Positions 48,678 to 58,028 of a stretch of 64,000 nt of DNA are shown here, in pieces; the first letter of the stretch is position 1, and each line of letters begins with the position of its first letter. The DNA comes from Syntrophaceae bacterium (GTDB taxonomy: Bacteria > Desulfobacterota > Syntrophia > Syntrophales > Smithellaceae). The DNA lies in the NCBI GenBank assembly GCA_009773315.1, contig WRPE01000003.1, positions 1-64,000 on the forward strand. Direction: 5' to 3'. The notes beneath the pieces are model-generated. The model saw only the letters and a program-made list of their open reading frames with translations. It made no database searches and was not told the DNA's origin. The position numbers were made by a program, and so were the translations under genes.

Positions 48678-50153
48678 ATGATTTCACCTCACATCCCTTT
48701 TCCATGGAAGCCGTTTCTTTTTCGTGTTGTCGTTCCCACGATACTGACGATCATTCTTTTTATCTCCGGCATTATGTTTATGATCATACCCGCGATCGAG
48801 AAAAGCAGTCTCGAGCGGAAACGGGAAATGATTCGCGAGCTGACCAATCTTGCATGGAGTATTCTTACGAAACTTGAAGAAGAGGAACGGGCTGGACTGC
48901 TGACGCACGAACGGGCCAAGCAGATGGCCATTGAACAAATCCGCAATATGCAATATGGGCAGGGCGACAAAGGCTATTTCTGGATCAACGACATGACGCC
49001 GAGGATGGTACTGCATCCGTACCGCTCCGATCTGTACAACAGAGATCTCAACGATTATGTTGACTATAGCGGCAAACGCGTCTTTGTTAGAATTGTCGAT
49101 ATCGTGAAAAAAAACGGATCGGGATTTGTACAGTATAGATGGCAGTCCTATGATGATCCCAATCTCGTGCTGCATAAAATTTCCTATGTCAAAGGCTTTT
49201 CACCCTGGGGATGGATCATTGGAACCGGCAGTTATATTGAAGATATTAAGGCCGATATTGCCCTGCTCACCGACAAAATCATTGGAATTTCGCTGGTCAT
49301 CCTTCTCATTATGACGCTGCTTCTTTGCAGCATTATCAGCATCAGCTATCAAACACATCGCCGGCAAAAGACAGACGAAGCGGAATTAAAAAGAGCGCGA
49401 TCCACCATCGCTCTTTCTGAAAAGCTTGCTTCATTAGGAAGGCTTTCGGCTATGGTCGCGCATGAAATCAATAATCCCCTGTCCGGCATTCTTTCCTACG
49501 CAAAACTTTCCACCAGGTACCTCGGGCAGGAAACCATCACATCGGAAACGCTTGCATCCGTCCGGGAAAACCTTTCTTTTATCGCAACCGAAGCGAAGCG
49601 GTGCGGCGAGATTGTGAAGGACCTGCTTTTGTTTGCCAAACGATTAACAGGCTATCTTAAGGATGCTCACCTTAATGAAATTATTGACCTCAGCGCTAAA
49701 ATAATTGATCACAGCGCGAAAATGAAAGACATCGAACTGGTCTCCGAGCTGGACTCCGGCGATGATTATCTCCAGTGCGACGCAAGCGCGATCCAGCAGA
49801 TCATGGTTGCGCTGATTGTCAATGCAATAGAAGCATCTCCCCAGGGCAAGAAAGTAATTATCCGGACCGATTATCAGGATCGGGAAACGGTGCGGATCAA
49901 AGTCATCGACCATGGCGCGGGCATACCTGAGGATGTGCTGCCGCATATCTTTGAACCATTCTTCTCAACGAAAGAATCAAACAAAAGTCTAGGGCTTGGC
50001 CTTTCAGCCGTGTACGGCATCGTGCAGCACTATGGCGGGAGAATCGATGTTGTGTCCAATGCCGGCAGCACTACGGAGTTTACGGTTACACTGCCCCGTG
50101 TTCAGAAAGTGTTACTCACCGGACAAATTGCAGACAGGAGTAGAAGAGCATGA
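48678..50153 (+). CDS. Sensor histidine kinase with a single Cache domain
   Basis: 491 residues from ATG 48678 (TTG 48672 also in frame; neither has a clear ribosome site). Membrane helix, extracytoplasmic sCache domain (GYFWINDMTPRMVLHPYR, GFVQYRWQSY, WGWIIGTGSYI), second helix near 215-235, then HisKA (LSAMVAHEINNPLSG) and HATPase (VIDHGAGIPEDVLPHIFEPF, LGLGLSAVYGIV). sCache domains of this type usually bind small organic acids. The stop overlaps the start of the regulator gene by four bases. Confidence 0.92.
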   Translation: MISPHIPFPWKPFLFRVVVPTILTIILFISGIMFMIIPAIEKSSLERKREMIRELTNLAWSILTKLEEEERAGLLTHERAKQMAIEQIRNMQYGQGDKGYFWINDMTPRMVLHPYRSDLYNRDLNDYVDYSGKRVFVRIVDIVKKNGSGFVQYRWQSYDDPNLVLHKISYVKGFSPWGWIIGTGSYIEDIKADIALLTDKIIGISLVILLIMTLLLCSIISISYQTHRRQKTDEAELKRARSTIALSEKLASLGRLSAMVAHEINNPLSGILSYAKLSTRYLGQETITSETLASVRENLSFIATEAKRCGEIVKDLLLFAKRLTGYLKDAHLNEIIDLSAKIIDHSAKMKDIELVSELDSGDDYLQCDASAIQQIMVALIVNAIEASPQGKKVIIRTDYQDRETVRIKVIDHGAGIPEDVLPHIFEPFFSTKESNKSLGLGLSAVYGIVQHYGGRIDVVSNAGSTTEFTVTLPRVQKVLLTGQIADRSRRA

Positions 50154-51502
50154 AACCTTCGGATATAGGAATACTGATTGTTGATGATGAGGCATCGGTG
50201 CGCGATGCGCTCGGCAAATGGTTCAAGTTTGACGGCTATCGCGTTGAAACAGCAGAAGACGCAAACACCGCCTTGCAGAAACTTCAAAACAGCGCCTGGG
50301 ATATTGTCCTTTTGGATATCAAAATGCCGGGCATCGATGGAATTGAGCTGCAGCGAAGAATCAAGCAGATTGATAAAAACATCATTACCATTATGATCAC
50401 CGCCTTTGCTTCGGTTGACACCAGTATTCAGGCGCTCAAAGAAGGGGCGTTCGATTATATTATCAAACCGGTCGATCCGGATGATATGAGCCATCTGATC
50501 AGGAATGCTGTTGAGCAGCGCAGGCTTTTGTCTGAAAACATGCAAATGCGATGTCAGATTGAGGAAATATCCTTTTCCGACGACATTGTGGGAGAAAGTC
50601 CGGGGCTTGAAAAGGTCATGGAAAAAGTTGCCACCGTAGCACCAACAGATTCCACGGTGATGATTCGCGGAGAAAGCGGGACCGGCAAAGAACTTATTGC
50701 CCGGTCGATTCACATTAACAGCAACCGCCGATATTTCCCCATCATTACCATCAACTGTGGAGCCTATACCGAAGGGCTTCTGGAAAGCGAACTCTTCGGC
50801 CATGAGAAAGGCGCTTTTACCGGGGCGCTCTACCGGAGGCGCGGAAAGCTGGAGATGGCTGACAAGGGCACCATCTTTCTTGATGAAATCGGCAACATCG
50901 GCATTAAGATGCAGATGGATCTCCTGCGCGTCATTGAAACAAAGCAGTTTACGCGCCTGGGTGGCGACCGGGTGGTCAATGTCGATTTTCGCGTTGTATG
51001 CGCAACAAACAAGGATCTTGAAAGCGCCGTGCGCGATGGGAGCTTCCGAGAGGATTTATACTATCGCCTTAATGTTTTTTCCATCGTGCTTCCATCGCTG
51101 CGCGAACGCAAAACAGATATTCCGATTCTTGCCCGGTATTTTGTAAAAAAATATGCACAATCCATGAATAAAAACGTGACGAACCTCACCCCGGAAACTC
51201 TTGATCTTCTTGCCCGGTATGAATGGCCCGGGAATGTTCGCGAGCTGCGTAACGTTATCGAACGGGCCATGGTTGGCGTGCGCGGCAGCATCATTGAACT
51301 CAAGGACATGTCTTTCCCTTTTACGCCGGCTGCCGCAGTTGCATCCGGCGATGATGTTTCGCTGGAGGATGTGGAGAAGTCGCACATTCAAAAAATTCTG
51401 GAGCGAACGGGCGGCAACATTGCTCAGGCGGCAAGCCTCCTCAAAATTAGCCGTCTGACCCTGTATAATAAAATAGAAAAATATCAGCTGAAAAAAATGT
51501 GA
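50150..51502 (+). CDS. NtrC-family sigma-54 response regulator
   Basis: 450 residues. Receiver with phosphorylatable Asp in IVLLDIKMPGIDG; AAA+ domain with GESGTGKELIARSIH, GHEKGAFTGALYRR (intact GAFTGA) and IFLDEIGNIG; Fis-type helix-turn-helix at the end (GGNIAQAASLLKISRLTLYNKI). Partner of the Cache kinase. A plausible target is the OFA transporter gene, which has a sigma-54 promoter at 54347-54361. Confidence 0.94.
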   Translation: MKPSDIGILIVDDEASVRDALGKWFKFDGYRVETAEDANTALQKLQNSAWDIVLLDIKMPGIDGIELQRRIKQIDKNIITIMITAFASVDTSIQALKEGAFDYIIKPVDPDDMSHLIRNAVEQRRLLSENMQMRCQIEEISFSDDIVGESPGLEKVMEKVATVAPTDSTVMIRGESGTGKELIARSIHINSNRRYFPIITINCGAYTEGLLESELFGHEKGAFTGALYRRRGKLEMADKGTIFLDEIGNIGIKMQMDLLRVIETKQFTRLGGDRVVNVDFRVVCATNKDLESAVRDGSFREDLYYRLNVFSIVLPSLRERKTDIPILARYFVKKYAQSMNKNVTNLTPETLDLLARYEWPGNVRELRNVIERAMVGVRGSIIELKDMSFPFTPAAAVASGDDVSLEDVEKSHIQKILERTGGNIAQAASLLKISRLTLYNKIEKYQLKKM

Positions 51503-51521
51503 TAATCGTGAATATCTGATT

Positions 51522-52085
51522 ATGGCTTGTATCTACGTTGTGCCCATCCATGCGGTTTCTCAATTCTGGCGTGAACCCTTAGAAGCGGGCATACAGAAGG
51601 CATTCGGCATAGAATCCAGATTTGCCGGAAACTGGCCGATAGATCTTCCGAGAGCCTATGACAAAACCCGCAATCAATACAATTCCTCGGACATCCTTCT
51701 TCAGCTTATTTCTGCCCCTCTCACAGGAGCCGGTAAGATTCTCGGGGTCGCCGAGGTGGACCTGTTTATTCCCATTCTGACGTTTGTTTTCGGAGAGGCG
51801 CAGCTGGACGGTATTGGTTCGGTTGTTTCGTCGCATCGGCTGGAAAACAAATTCTACGGACTGCCTGATGACCGGGCGCTTCTGGTGGATCGGCTGATAA
51901 AAGAATCCATTCATGAGCTGGGGCATACATTCGGGCTCTTGCACTGCATGACCCCTGCGTGCGTGCTGAATTCTTCAACCTATATGGAAGATATTGATCA
52001 GAAGTCAGCTGAATTTTGTTCCGGGTGTCTGCACGATCTGCGCCCTAGATTGCAGGATTTTCAATCCGGGAAAGGGATTCGATAA
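51522..52085 (+). CDS. Archaemetzincin-type zinc metalloprotease
   Basis: 187 residues. The extended motif HELGHTFGLLHC is followed by a Cys five residues later and by CSGC, as in archaemetzincins: three zinc His plus a second, Cys-based zinc site. The usual Met of the Met-turn position after the second Cys reads Leu (CVLNSS). The gene starts 20 bases after the response regulator and overlaps the 3' end of the GcvH-like gene by 41 bp on the other strand. Confidence 0.88.
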   Translation: MACIYVVPIHAVSQFWREPLEAGIQKAFGIESRFAGNWPIDLPRAYDKTRNQYNSSDILLQLISAPLTGAGKILGVAEVDLFIPILTFVFGEAQLDGIGSVVSSHRLENKFYGLPDDRALLVDRLIKESIHELGHTFGLLHCMTPACVLNSSTYMEDIDQKSAEFCSGCLHDLRPRLQDFQSGKGIR

Positions 52086-52818
52086 TCTGGTCAAACTGTT
52101 CCGAGGAAAGCCCATTGACAAAACAGGGCATCGGCTCACCGCCGTCCTGCAGCGTCGGGCCGAGCGCTGCGCTGTTTTCATTAAATATTGTCGTACCCAT
52201 GCGTGTGACGATCTGTTCTTTGCTCTGATACCACGAAAGCACTTTTTTGCCGAACAGGAGCGATCGTAAATCCTGCCCCAGGTTTTCCGGTTTGATGGTT
52301 GCCAGCCAACCCTCATCCCAGGGCGCACGGACAAGCAATTGAGGATTATTTCGCAATTCCGGATTGACAGTTATGACCGTTCCCGAAACAGGTGAGAAGA
52401 GCTGCAGAATGTGTTTTGCAAGGATAATATGCGCGAAGCACTGTCCCTGTCTTACGATTTCTCCGTGTTGAGGAAGCACAACGGTTTTAATGCTGGCAAC
52501 AAGCCTGGCAAGGATGCCGTCTATGCCGATACGCACCTCGTCAGGGTCTTCAACTTTTGCCCAGCAGTGATTCTGGTGGTAGAATAGTGCGTTGTTGGTT
52601 TGAAGTGCGTCCGCGCCAGTGATTTCATCAGTGTCCACCGCGGTTGGTTGAGCGTTCCGGCTTGCCTGGACGTTTGTTTCATTGCGCATAACCTGGTCAA
52701 ACACGCACTCCTCACACCGGTAATCGAGGGCGCACAGCTTATAGGAAATCAGGCCGGTGGTCATCCAGATACACTTTTTTTCTTCCGCAGGTATCATCTG
52801 ATATTCTTTTTTTCTCAT
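52045..52818 (-). CDS. GcvH-like lipoyl-domain protein with N-terminal Cys motif
   Basis: About 257 residues from ATG 52818 (ATG 52866 is buried in a hairpin). The N-terminal part has CALDYRCEECVFDQVMR, a possible metal or cluster site. The middle is a GcvH-type domain: HCWAKVEDPDEVRIGIDG, and ILAKHILQLFSPVSGTVI, where Lys takes the place of the lipoylated Lys of H protein. The C-terminal 80 residues are unassigned. No glycine cleavage P or T genes are nearby, so it probably is not the standard H protein. It lies directly downstream of the OFA transporter. Confidence 0.75.
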   Translation of the reverse strand: MRKKEYQMIPAEEKKCIWMTTGLISYKLCALDYRCEECVFDQVMRNETNVQASRNAQPTAVDTDEITGADALQTNNALFYHQNHCWAKVEDPDEVRIGIDGILARLVASIKTVVLPQHGEIVRQGQCFAHIILAKHILQLFSPVSGTVITVNPELRNNPQLLVRAPWDEGWLATIKPENLGQDLRSLLFGKKVLSWYQSKEQIVTRMGTTIFNENSAALGPTLQDGGEPMPCFVNGLSSEQFDQIIESLSRIENPAI

Positions 52819-52862
52819 AGCCGTCCGCCCTGTTATTGTTGCTACGTCCGCCGTAATATTTT

Positions 52863-52902
52863 CCATGGCTGCCGACTCCGCAAGCAGGAGCGGCAGCCAT
52901 GG
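52863..52902. promoter_or_regulatory. Long hairpin between transporter and GcvH-like genes
   Basis: The arms CCATGGCTGCCGACTCC (52863-52879) and GGAGCGGCAGCCATGG (52887-52902) pair over 16 bp with one bulged base. On the minus strand no T-run follows, so it is a likely mRNA-processing or stabilising element rather than a terminator. It would hide the ATG at 52866. Confidence 0.65.
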
Positions 52903-52914
52903 GTGTTGAGTGTT

Positions 52915-54264
52915 TTATTTTTTCTTGTCGTCTTTTTCTATTTTTTCACCACCGTCCGCCATGGTTAAGCCAAGCTGTGGCTGGAAGATAGCGCCTTCTG
53001 GAATTTCTGCCTTTTCTGGAACTGCAACCGGCTCGGCCGTTTTGAGCGTGAGGGTAACCACGGTAGCGAGGATGAGTAGAATCGTGGCAATGATGAACGC
53101 CGAGGAGAAGCTGCCGGTTGACGCGGTCAGCATCTGCTGCATTCTACTCATGACAAAACCGCCAAGGCCCCATGCCGTAAACAGAATTCCATAGTTCATG
53201 CCAAAAGATTTCAAGCCCCAACGGTCTTTGGTTAATGCCGGAAATAGCGACAGGTTTGCGCCGTAGTTAAAGCCGATAAATGTTGCCAGCAGAACAATCC
53301 ACAGAGCGCTTGTTGTTGCGGAACCGACGAGGGGAATGGCTGCAATCATTAAAGCCGCCTGAAGGAGCAGAACGCCGATAAGCGTGGCCTTGCGACCGAG
53401 TTTATCCGACACAATCCCGGCAACAATGCGGCCGGCGGCATTGCCGATGGCAAGAATCACAACCGCTATGAAGGCCGAATCTCCCATACTCTTCTTGGCC
53501 ATGCCGCTGACGCTTCCAATAATCATCAGGCCAACGCCGGCAGCGATAAAATAAATGATCCAGAGCGTCCAGAAATAGTCTGATTTCATCATGACGGAGG
53601 GAGGGGCATCATTTTGCGGGGCGGTGGATGCCTGTAATTGAGCTGCTGCGCCACCAGGCACATAACCTGCCGGAGGATTGACTAAAAACAGCGAGAGTCC
53701 GCATACTACAGCGGTAAATAGACCGCCAAATATCAGCATAGCCTGGTGGATGCCATATGTTTTTAATAAATATTCAGCCGTCGGTGCGCTCCAAACTGAA
53801 GCAAGACCAAAACCGGCAACAACAAGACCCGCGATCAGACCTGTTTTCGCAGCCGGAAACCACTTGAGAGCCGGCGGTGTGGCTGAAGAATAGCCAAAGC
53901 CGATGCCCGTGCCAACCAGTAAACCGAACCCGACAACCCAGTTGACATAGCTTGAGCTCTGAGAGATCAACAGAAGCCCGAGCCCCACCAGTATTCCTCC
54001 GATAAATGCGGTAACTCTGGGGCCGAATTTATCCTGACACTTTCCAGCAAGAATCATAGAAAATGCAAACGCAAGACAACACAACGAATAGGGATCGTTC
54101 AGTTTTGCAATATCCCAGTTAAATGCACCTGCCCCACCCTCGTTAATAGACTTTTCTATCGCACCCTTAAAAATACTCCATGTATAGAGAATTCCAAGCG
54201 CAAGATTAATTCCCGTTCCGGCAGATGCTACAGTCCAGCCTTTGTTCTTAATTCCTTCCGACAT
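52915..54264 (-). CDS. OFA-family MFS transporter (oxalate/formate antiporter type)
   Basis: 449 residues from ATG 54264, with GGAGGA four bases upstream. Twelve membrane helices; the opening WTVASAGTGINLALGILYTWSIF and GKCQDKFGPRVTAFIGG are typical of the OxlT-like OFA family, which exchange small organic anions across the membrane. A sigma-54 promoter precedes it, and a Cache kinase/sigma-54 regulator pair is encoded 3 kb away. Confidence 0.92.
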   Translation of the reverse strand: MSEGIKNKGWTVASAGTGINLALGILYTWSIFKGAIEKSINEGGAGAFNWDIAKLNDPYSLCCLAFAFSMILAGKCQDKFGPRVTAFIGGILVGLGLLLISQSSSYVNWVVGFGLLVGTGIGFGYSSATPPALKWFPAAKTGLIAGLVVAGFGLASVWSAPTAEYLLKTYGIHQAMLIFGGLFTAVVCGLSLFLVNPPAGYVPGGAAAQLQASTAPQNDAPPSVMMKSDYFWTLWIIYFIAAGVGLMIIGSVSGMAKKSMGDSAFIAVVILAIGNAAGRIVAGIVSDKLGRKATLIGVLLLQAALMIAAIPLVGSATTSALWIVLLATFIGFNYGANLSLFPALTKDRWGLKSFGMNYGILFTAWGLGGFVMSRMQQMLTASTGSFSSAFIIATILLILATVVTLTLKTAEPVAVPEKAEIPEGAIFQPQLGLTMADGGEKIEKDDKKK

Positions 54265-54309
54265 ACATTCCTCCTTCAGACCTAATTTTTGGTTGTGCTT
54301 TTTGCACAT

Positions 54310-54769
54310 AAACCTGATTTAACTAATTACTTGCTGACATGCTGTTACAATAGGCATGCCAAAAAAAATTATGCTGGAATATATCGGGATATATTTATGT
54401 ATATATTTGTAATGACAGTATATTATCATGGAAGGAAAAGTTCTGATTTTTAACGCTAATAAAATTGTTCATGTTAATATTATTAACACAAATAAATGAT
54501 ATAATTCTTCACGGCAATTTATTGAAGAAATTCAGACAGGTTAGATGTTTTGAGTCGTGTAAGAAATATGTACACTTTTATGTAAGCTTTATTTACAAAG
54601 CACACCCCCTAGATCGTCTGGCATGCTGTGACCAATACTTTTCCCTTTGATCGACATGCCTCAGAAAAGCAGCAGTCCATTGTGCCCTCCAACTGCAATC
54701 ATCATGCGATCTGGAATTTGCATGTTTACTCATCACGCATAACTGAGGGCCATGAACCTGTTTTAGGAT
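54310..54769. other. A/T-rich intergenic region upstream of the OFA transporter
   Basis: 460 bp between the transporter and the hisS relic. It contains the sigma-54 promoter at 54347-54361 and further A/T-rich sequence upstream of it (relative to the transporter) where an activator could bind. Short open frames here lack ribosome sites. Confidence 0.5.
54347..54361 (-). promoter_or_regulatory. Sigma-54 promoter of the OFA transporter gene
   Basis: Minus strand TGGCATGCCTATTGT: GG and G[C] elements at correct -24/-12 spacing (consensus TGGCACGNNNNTTGC). Two mismatches, one of them the C of the -12 GC. It lies about 85 bp upstream of the transporter ATG. Confidence 0.6.
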
Positions 54770-54775
54770 ATGATT

Positions 54776-55134
54776 ATGGACAAAATTACAGCCATCAAAG
54801 GCATTAAAGATATTCTTCCTGCGAATACACCCGCCTGGCATCAAGTGGAACTTACCGCCCGCAGGATTTTCGAACGCTTCGGTTTTTGCGAAATCCGCGT
54901 ACCGATCATGGAAAAGACAGCTTTATTTCAACGCAGCATCAGCGAGACAACCGACATTGTGGAAAAGTAAATGTACGCGTTTCGCGAACAGCGACGATGA
55001 ACTTCTGACACTTCGCCCTGAAGCAACAGCGTCGGTCATCCGGGCTTTCATTGAACACAACATGTCAGCCTCCGATCCGATCACGAAACTCTTCACGATG
55101 GGCCCGATGTTCCGCCGCGAAAGTTCAACCGGAT
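54776..55134 (+). pseudogene. Decayed 5' fragment of a second hisS
   Basis: The first 64 codons ([19 protein letters not shown]...ETTDIVEK) closely match hisS at 45154, then Glu has become TAA (54967-54969). After a further frameshift near 54980-54990 homology continues ([20 protein letters not shown]) and stops at FRRES, about codon 118, where the helicase gene's 3' end begins. The upstream TTAGGATATG is also shared. The many synonymous differences from hisS argue for an old or foreign copy rather than a recent duplication. Confidence 0.9.
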
Positions 55135-55139
55135 GAGCC

Positions 55140-57107
55140 TTAATAATCATCAAACAGCGTCCATTGTTCAAAGGGGCGCTGTTCGTCTTTTAGAGACAGC
55201 GGCGCTATTTCGCTGATGAAGCGCGACGGGTTGAGCGTAAGCGTGCCTGATGACCGCGAATAATCAAGCATGGGGTAACTAAGATAGAGCCGATCCTTGG
55301 CGCGGGTCAGGGCTACATAAAAAAGCCTTCTTTCTTCTTCTTCGCCGCCCGGTTCCTTAAGCGCCCGCTCTAGGGGAATCATGCCATCGGCGCACCAGAT
55401 CAGAAAGACATAAGACCATTCCAGGCCTTTAGCCTGATGAATCGTGCTTAAGATTACCTTGTCTTCTTGACGGTCTTCGTTTTCTTCCTCTTTGGACATG
55501 TTAGTGAGCAAAGCCAGTTCATTTAGAAAGTCATCCATCCGCTCGAACTTAGCTGCGAAGTTTCCCAATTGGATCAAGTCATCTTCACGGGCGGACGCAT
55601 CCGAATAAGTATCCTGCATGTAAGTCCGGTAATCGCCTTCGTTCAATAATATCTCAATAATTTTTTCCGGTATTCGATCGGGAAGATCAAGTTCAAGCAA
55701 AAAGAGCAACGTCTTTTGGCATTGTTGAACACCTGCCTGCGCCGACTTGGGCACGGCTTTGAGAAACTCATTGGTCAATATCGCTTCGAGCGGATTACCC
55801 TGCTTGACCAGATAGCGCCATAGTTTTTCAAACGTGACTTTGCCCACCTTGGGATACATCATTAAAAGCCTGCGCCAGGCCAGTTCATCTTGTGGGTTGA
55901 CCAGTACTCGCATGTAAGATGTTACGTCTTTGATATGCGCCTGCTCAAAAAAGCGGATACCGGAGCGGATATCGAAAGGAATATCACGCCTTACAAATTC
56001 CATCTGCACTTCCATCGAATGATAGTGCGCCCGGTAAAGCACCGCTATTTCGCTGTAAGGCACGCCGCTGCGGGTCAATTCAGTAATCCGCTGTGCGACA
56101 AAGTCCGCCTGTTTTAAAACGTTTTGCGCTGAAACAATGACCGGCCTCATTCCCTTGTTGCGAACCGCTTTCAGTTCTTTGGGAAACTGATTTTCATTAT
56201 TATTGATACTCAGATTGGCCAGGTGCAGTATTTCCGGCGTACTGCGATAGTTGGTTTCCAGTTTGAATATTTTACAGTCGGGATAGCGCTCAGGAAAATG
56301 GATGATATTCTCGAAATTGGCGCCGCGAAAAGCATAGATGCTTTGCGAATCATCCCCCACAACCATCAAGTTACGATGGCCGGAGGCCAGCAGGTCAACG
56401 ATATCGGCTTGAATGATATTTGTGTCCTGATATTCGTCCACCAACACATGATGAAATCGCTGGGAAAGCGTTTGCAGAATATCGGGATTTTCATGAAGCA
56501 AGCGACGGCAGTTGGCCAGCAGATCATCAAAGTCCATCACGTTGAGGTCTTTCTTTTTCTGCTGGTAGAGACTGGCAATCTGATGGATTTCCGGGCTTAA
56601 GTGCATAAAGAACGGGTATCGGTTAACGACCACCTCTTCCAATGTGATTTGGGTATTCATTGTCAAGCTGATCATTTCCGCGAGAATATTATTTTTGGGG
56701 AATTTAGTGAGCTTGGTGTCGATCTTTAAATCGGTCATCGCTGACGCAATAACCTGTCGGGCATCCTCGCTATCAACAATGGAGAAACTATTATTGTAAC
56801 CCAGACGAAAGGCATAGCTTCTCAGAAATCGATGGGCGATGGAATGAAACGTCCCGCCCATAATTTTTCCGGTGTAAGATTGAAGAAGAGCTTCCACACG
56901 ATTCAGCATGGAATGGGAAGCTTTATTGGTGAAGGTCGCAAGCAGAATATTTTCCGGTCGAACGCCGGATTCCAGCAGATGGGCCACCCGATAGATCAGT
57001 GTCCTCGTTTTACCGCTTCCTGCTCCTGCAAGAACAAGAAGCGGCCCGCCTTCTTCTGTGACAACGCGATACTGTTCCGGATTCAGCTCTTTTTCATACT
57101 CAATCAT
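55140..57107 (-). CDS. UvrD/Rep-family DNA helicase
   Basis: 655 residues. LNPEQYRVV (Q motif), Walker A VLAGAGSGKTRTLIYR, ATFTNKASHSM, LVDEYQDTN, VGDDSQSIYAFRGA, TIHQAKGLEWSYVFL and FYVALTRAKDRLYL give a complete superfamily 1 helicase. It lacks the C-terminal Tudor-like tail of full-length UvrD/PcrA, nearer to Rep. Role in replication restart or repair. Confidence 0.93.
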   Translation of the reverse strand: MIEYEKELNPEQYRVVTEEGGPLLVLAGAGSGKTRTLIYRVAHLLESGVRPENILLATFTNKASHSMLNRVEALLQSYTGKIMGGTFHSIAHRFLRSYAFRLGYNNSFSIVDSEDARQVIASAMTDLKIDTKLTKFPKNNILAEMISLTMNTQITLEEVVVNRYPFFMHLSPEIHQIASLYQQKKKDLNVMDFDDLLANCRRLLHENPDILQTLSQRFHHVLVDEYQDTNIIQADIVDLLASGHRNLMVVGDDSQSIYAFRGANFENIIHFPERYPDCKIFKLETNYRSTPEILHLANLSINNNENQFPKELKAVRNKGMRPVIVSAQNVLKQADFVAQRITELTRSGVPYSEIAVLYRAHYHSMEVQMEFVRRDIPFDIRSGIRFFEQAHIKDVTSYMRVLVNPQDELAWRRLLMMYPKVGKVTFEKLWRYLVKQGNPLEAILTNEFLKAVPKSAQAGVQQCQKTLLFLLELDLPDRIPEKIIEILLNEGDYRTYMQDTYSDASAREDDLIQLGNFAAKFERMDDFLNELALLTNMSKEEENEDRQEDKVILSTIHQAKGLEWSYVFLIWCADGMIPLERALKEPGGEEEERRLFYVALTRAKDRLYLSYPMLDYSRSSGTLTLNPSRFISEIAPLSLKDEQRPFEQWTLFDDY

Positions 57108-57122
57108 TTAGTTATTGAGGAG

Positions 57123-57770
57123 TCAAGCCTTCAAGGCTTTTTTAATATCGGCAACCGTATCTTTGGAGCTGAGTGACAGAAAAGTTTTCAGCATGCCTAT
57201 TTTTCCATAAAAACCGATCAGTGGCGCGGTTTTCAGGTTGTATGTTTCCAGACGGTTGGTTATGGCCTCTTCTGTTTCGTCATCGCGCTGAATAGTCTGA
57301 TGATCGCACAGCGTGCAGGTACCGTCTTCTTTCGGCGGATTGCTTTTGATATTATAAATCGCCTGACAGGATGGGTTCGAGCAGGTTCTGCGCGTCGTCA
57401 GACGATCCAAAATGACGTCCCGCGGCACATCCAGATTGGCAACAAAATCCAGTTTAATATTCAGCTTGGCGAGCAGCTTGGCCAGATCTTCCGCCTGTGG
57501 AATCGTTCGGGGAAAACCGTCCAGAATGAATCCCTTCTGACAATCCGTCTCCTGAAGCCGTGCTTCCATGATTTCCATAATCAGTGAATCAGGCACAAGG
57601 TCTCCCCGATCCATATAGTCCTTGGCTTTCTTGCCCAAGGCAGTTCCTTCTTTTACGGCGAAACGTAAAATATCGCCTGTGGATATCTGCACGGAACCAT
57701 CAAATTCTGTCAATAGTTTTGCCACAGTGCCCTTGCCGGCACCCGGCGCGCCTAATAATATTAGTCTCAT
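57123..57770 (-). CDS. adk: Adenylate kinase
   Basis: 215 residues: P-loop LGAPGAGKGTVAKLL, STGDILRFAV, LDGFPRTIPQAEDL, and a LID with four cysteines (CSNPSCQAIYN...CTLCD), i.e. the zinc-binding long form. Interconverts AMP, ADP and ATP. ATG 57770 has GAGG upstream. Confidence 0.97.
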   Translation of the reverse strand: MRLILLGAPGAGKGTVAKLLTEFDGSVQISTGDILRFAVKEGTALGKKAKDYMDRGDLVPDSLIMEIMEARLQETDCQKGFILDGFPRTIPQAEDLAKLLAKLNIKLDFVANLDVPRDVILDRLTTRRTCSNPSCQAIYNIKSNPPKEDGTCTLCDHQTIQRDDETEEAITNRLETYNLKTAPLIGFYGKIGMLKTFLSLSSKDTVADIKKALKA

Positions 57771-57897
57771 TTTTTCCTCCAGGATTAAATATCCGATGTT
57801 TTAGGTTGCGATTTATAATGCAAAAAAATATTACGGTCAAGTTAATTAAGGTTTTTTAACGTAAATCCATTACTGTTGTTCATCTGTTAAGATTTCC

Positions 57898-57927
57898 TTG
57901 ACACACATACAGCGTTTCCTATATTTT
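57898..57927 (+). promoter_or_regulatory. Candidate promoter of the 1377-residue protein gene
   Basis: TTGACA (57898-57903), 18-bp spacer, TATTTT (57922-57927). The 5' leader that would follow contains the left inverted repeat (57947-58008). Confidence 0.55.
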
Positions 57928-57946
57928 CTCCTGTAAAAAGCAAACG

Positions 57947-58008
57947 CTTAATCAACCACCTCGCGAGCTCGCTGCGGAGAATTAACGCTCGTCTTGCAAC
58001 AGCGGGAT
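57947..58008 (+). repeat. Left copy of 62-bp inverted repeat flanking the 1377-residue gene
   Basis: Matches the reverse complement of 62196-62257 at 52 of 62 positions with no gap (hand alignment). It contains GCGAGCTCGC, itself a palindrome. It ends 21 bases before the ATG at 58029, leaving the ribosome site free. Confidence 0.8.
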
Positions 58009-58028
58009 CAAAAATTAAAGGAGTTGGA

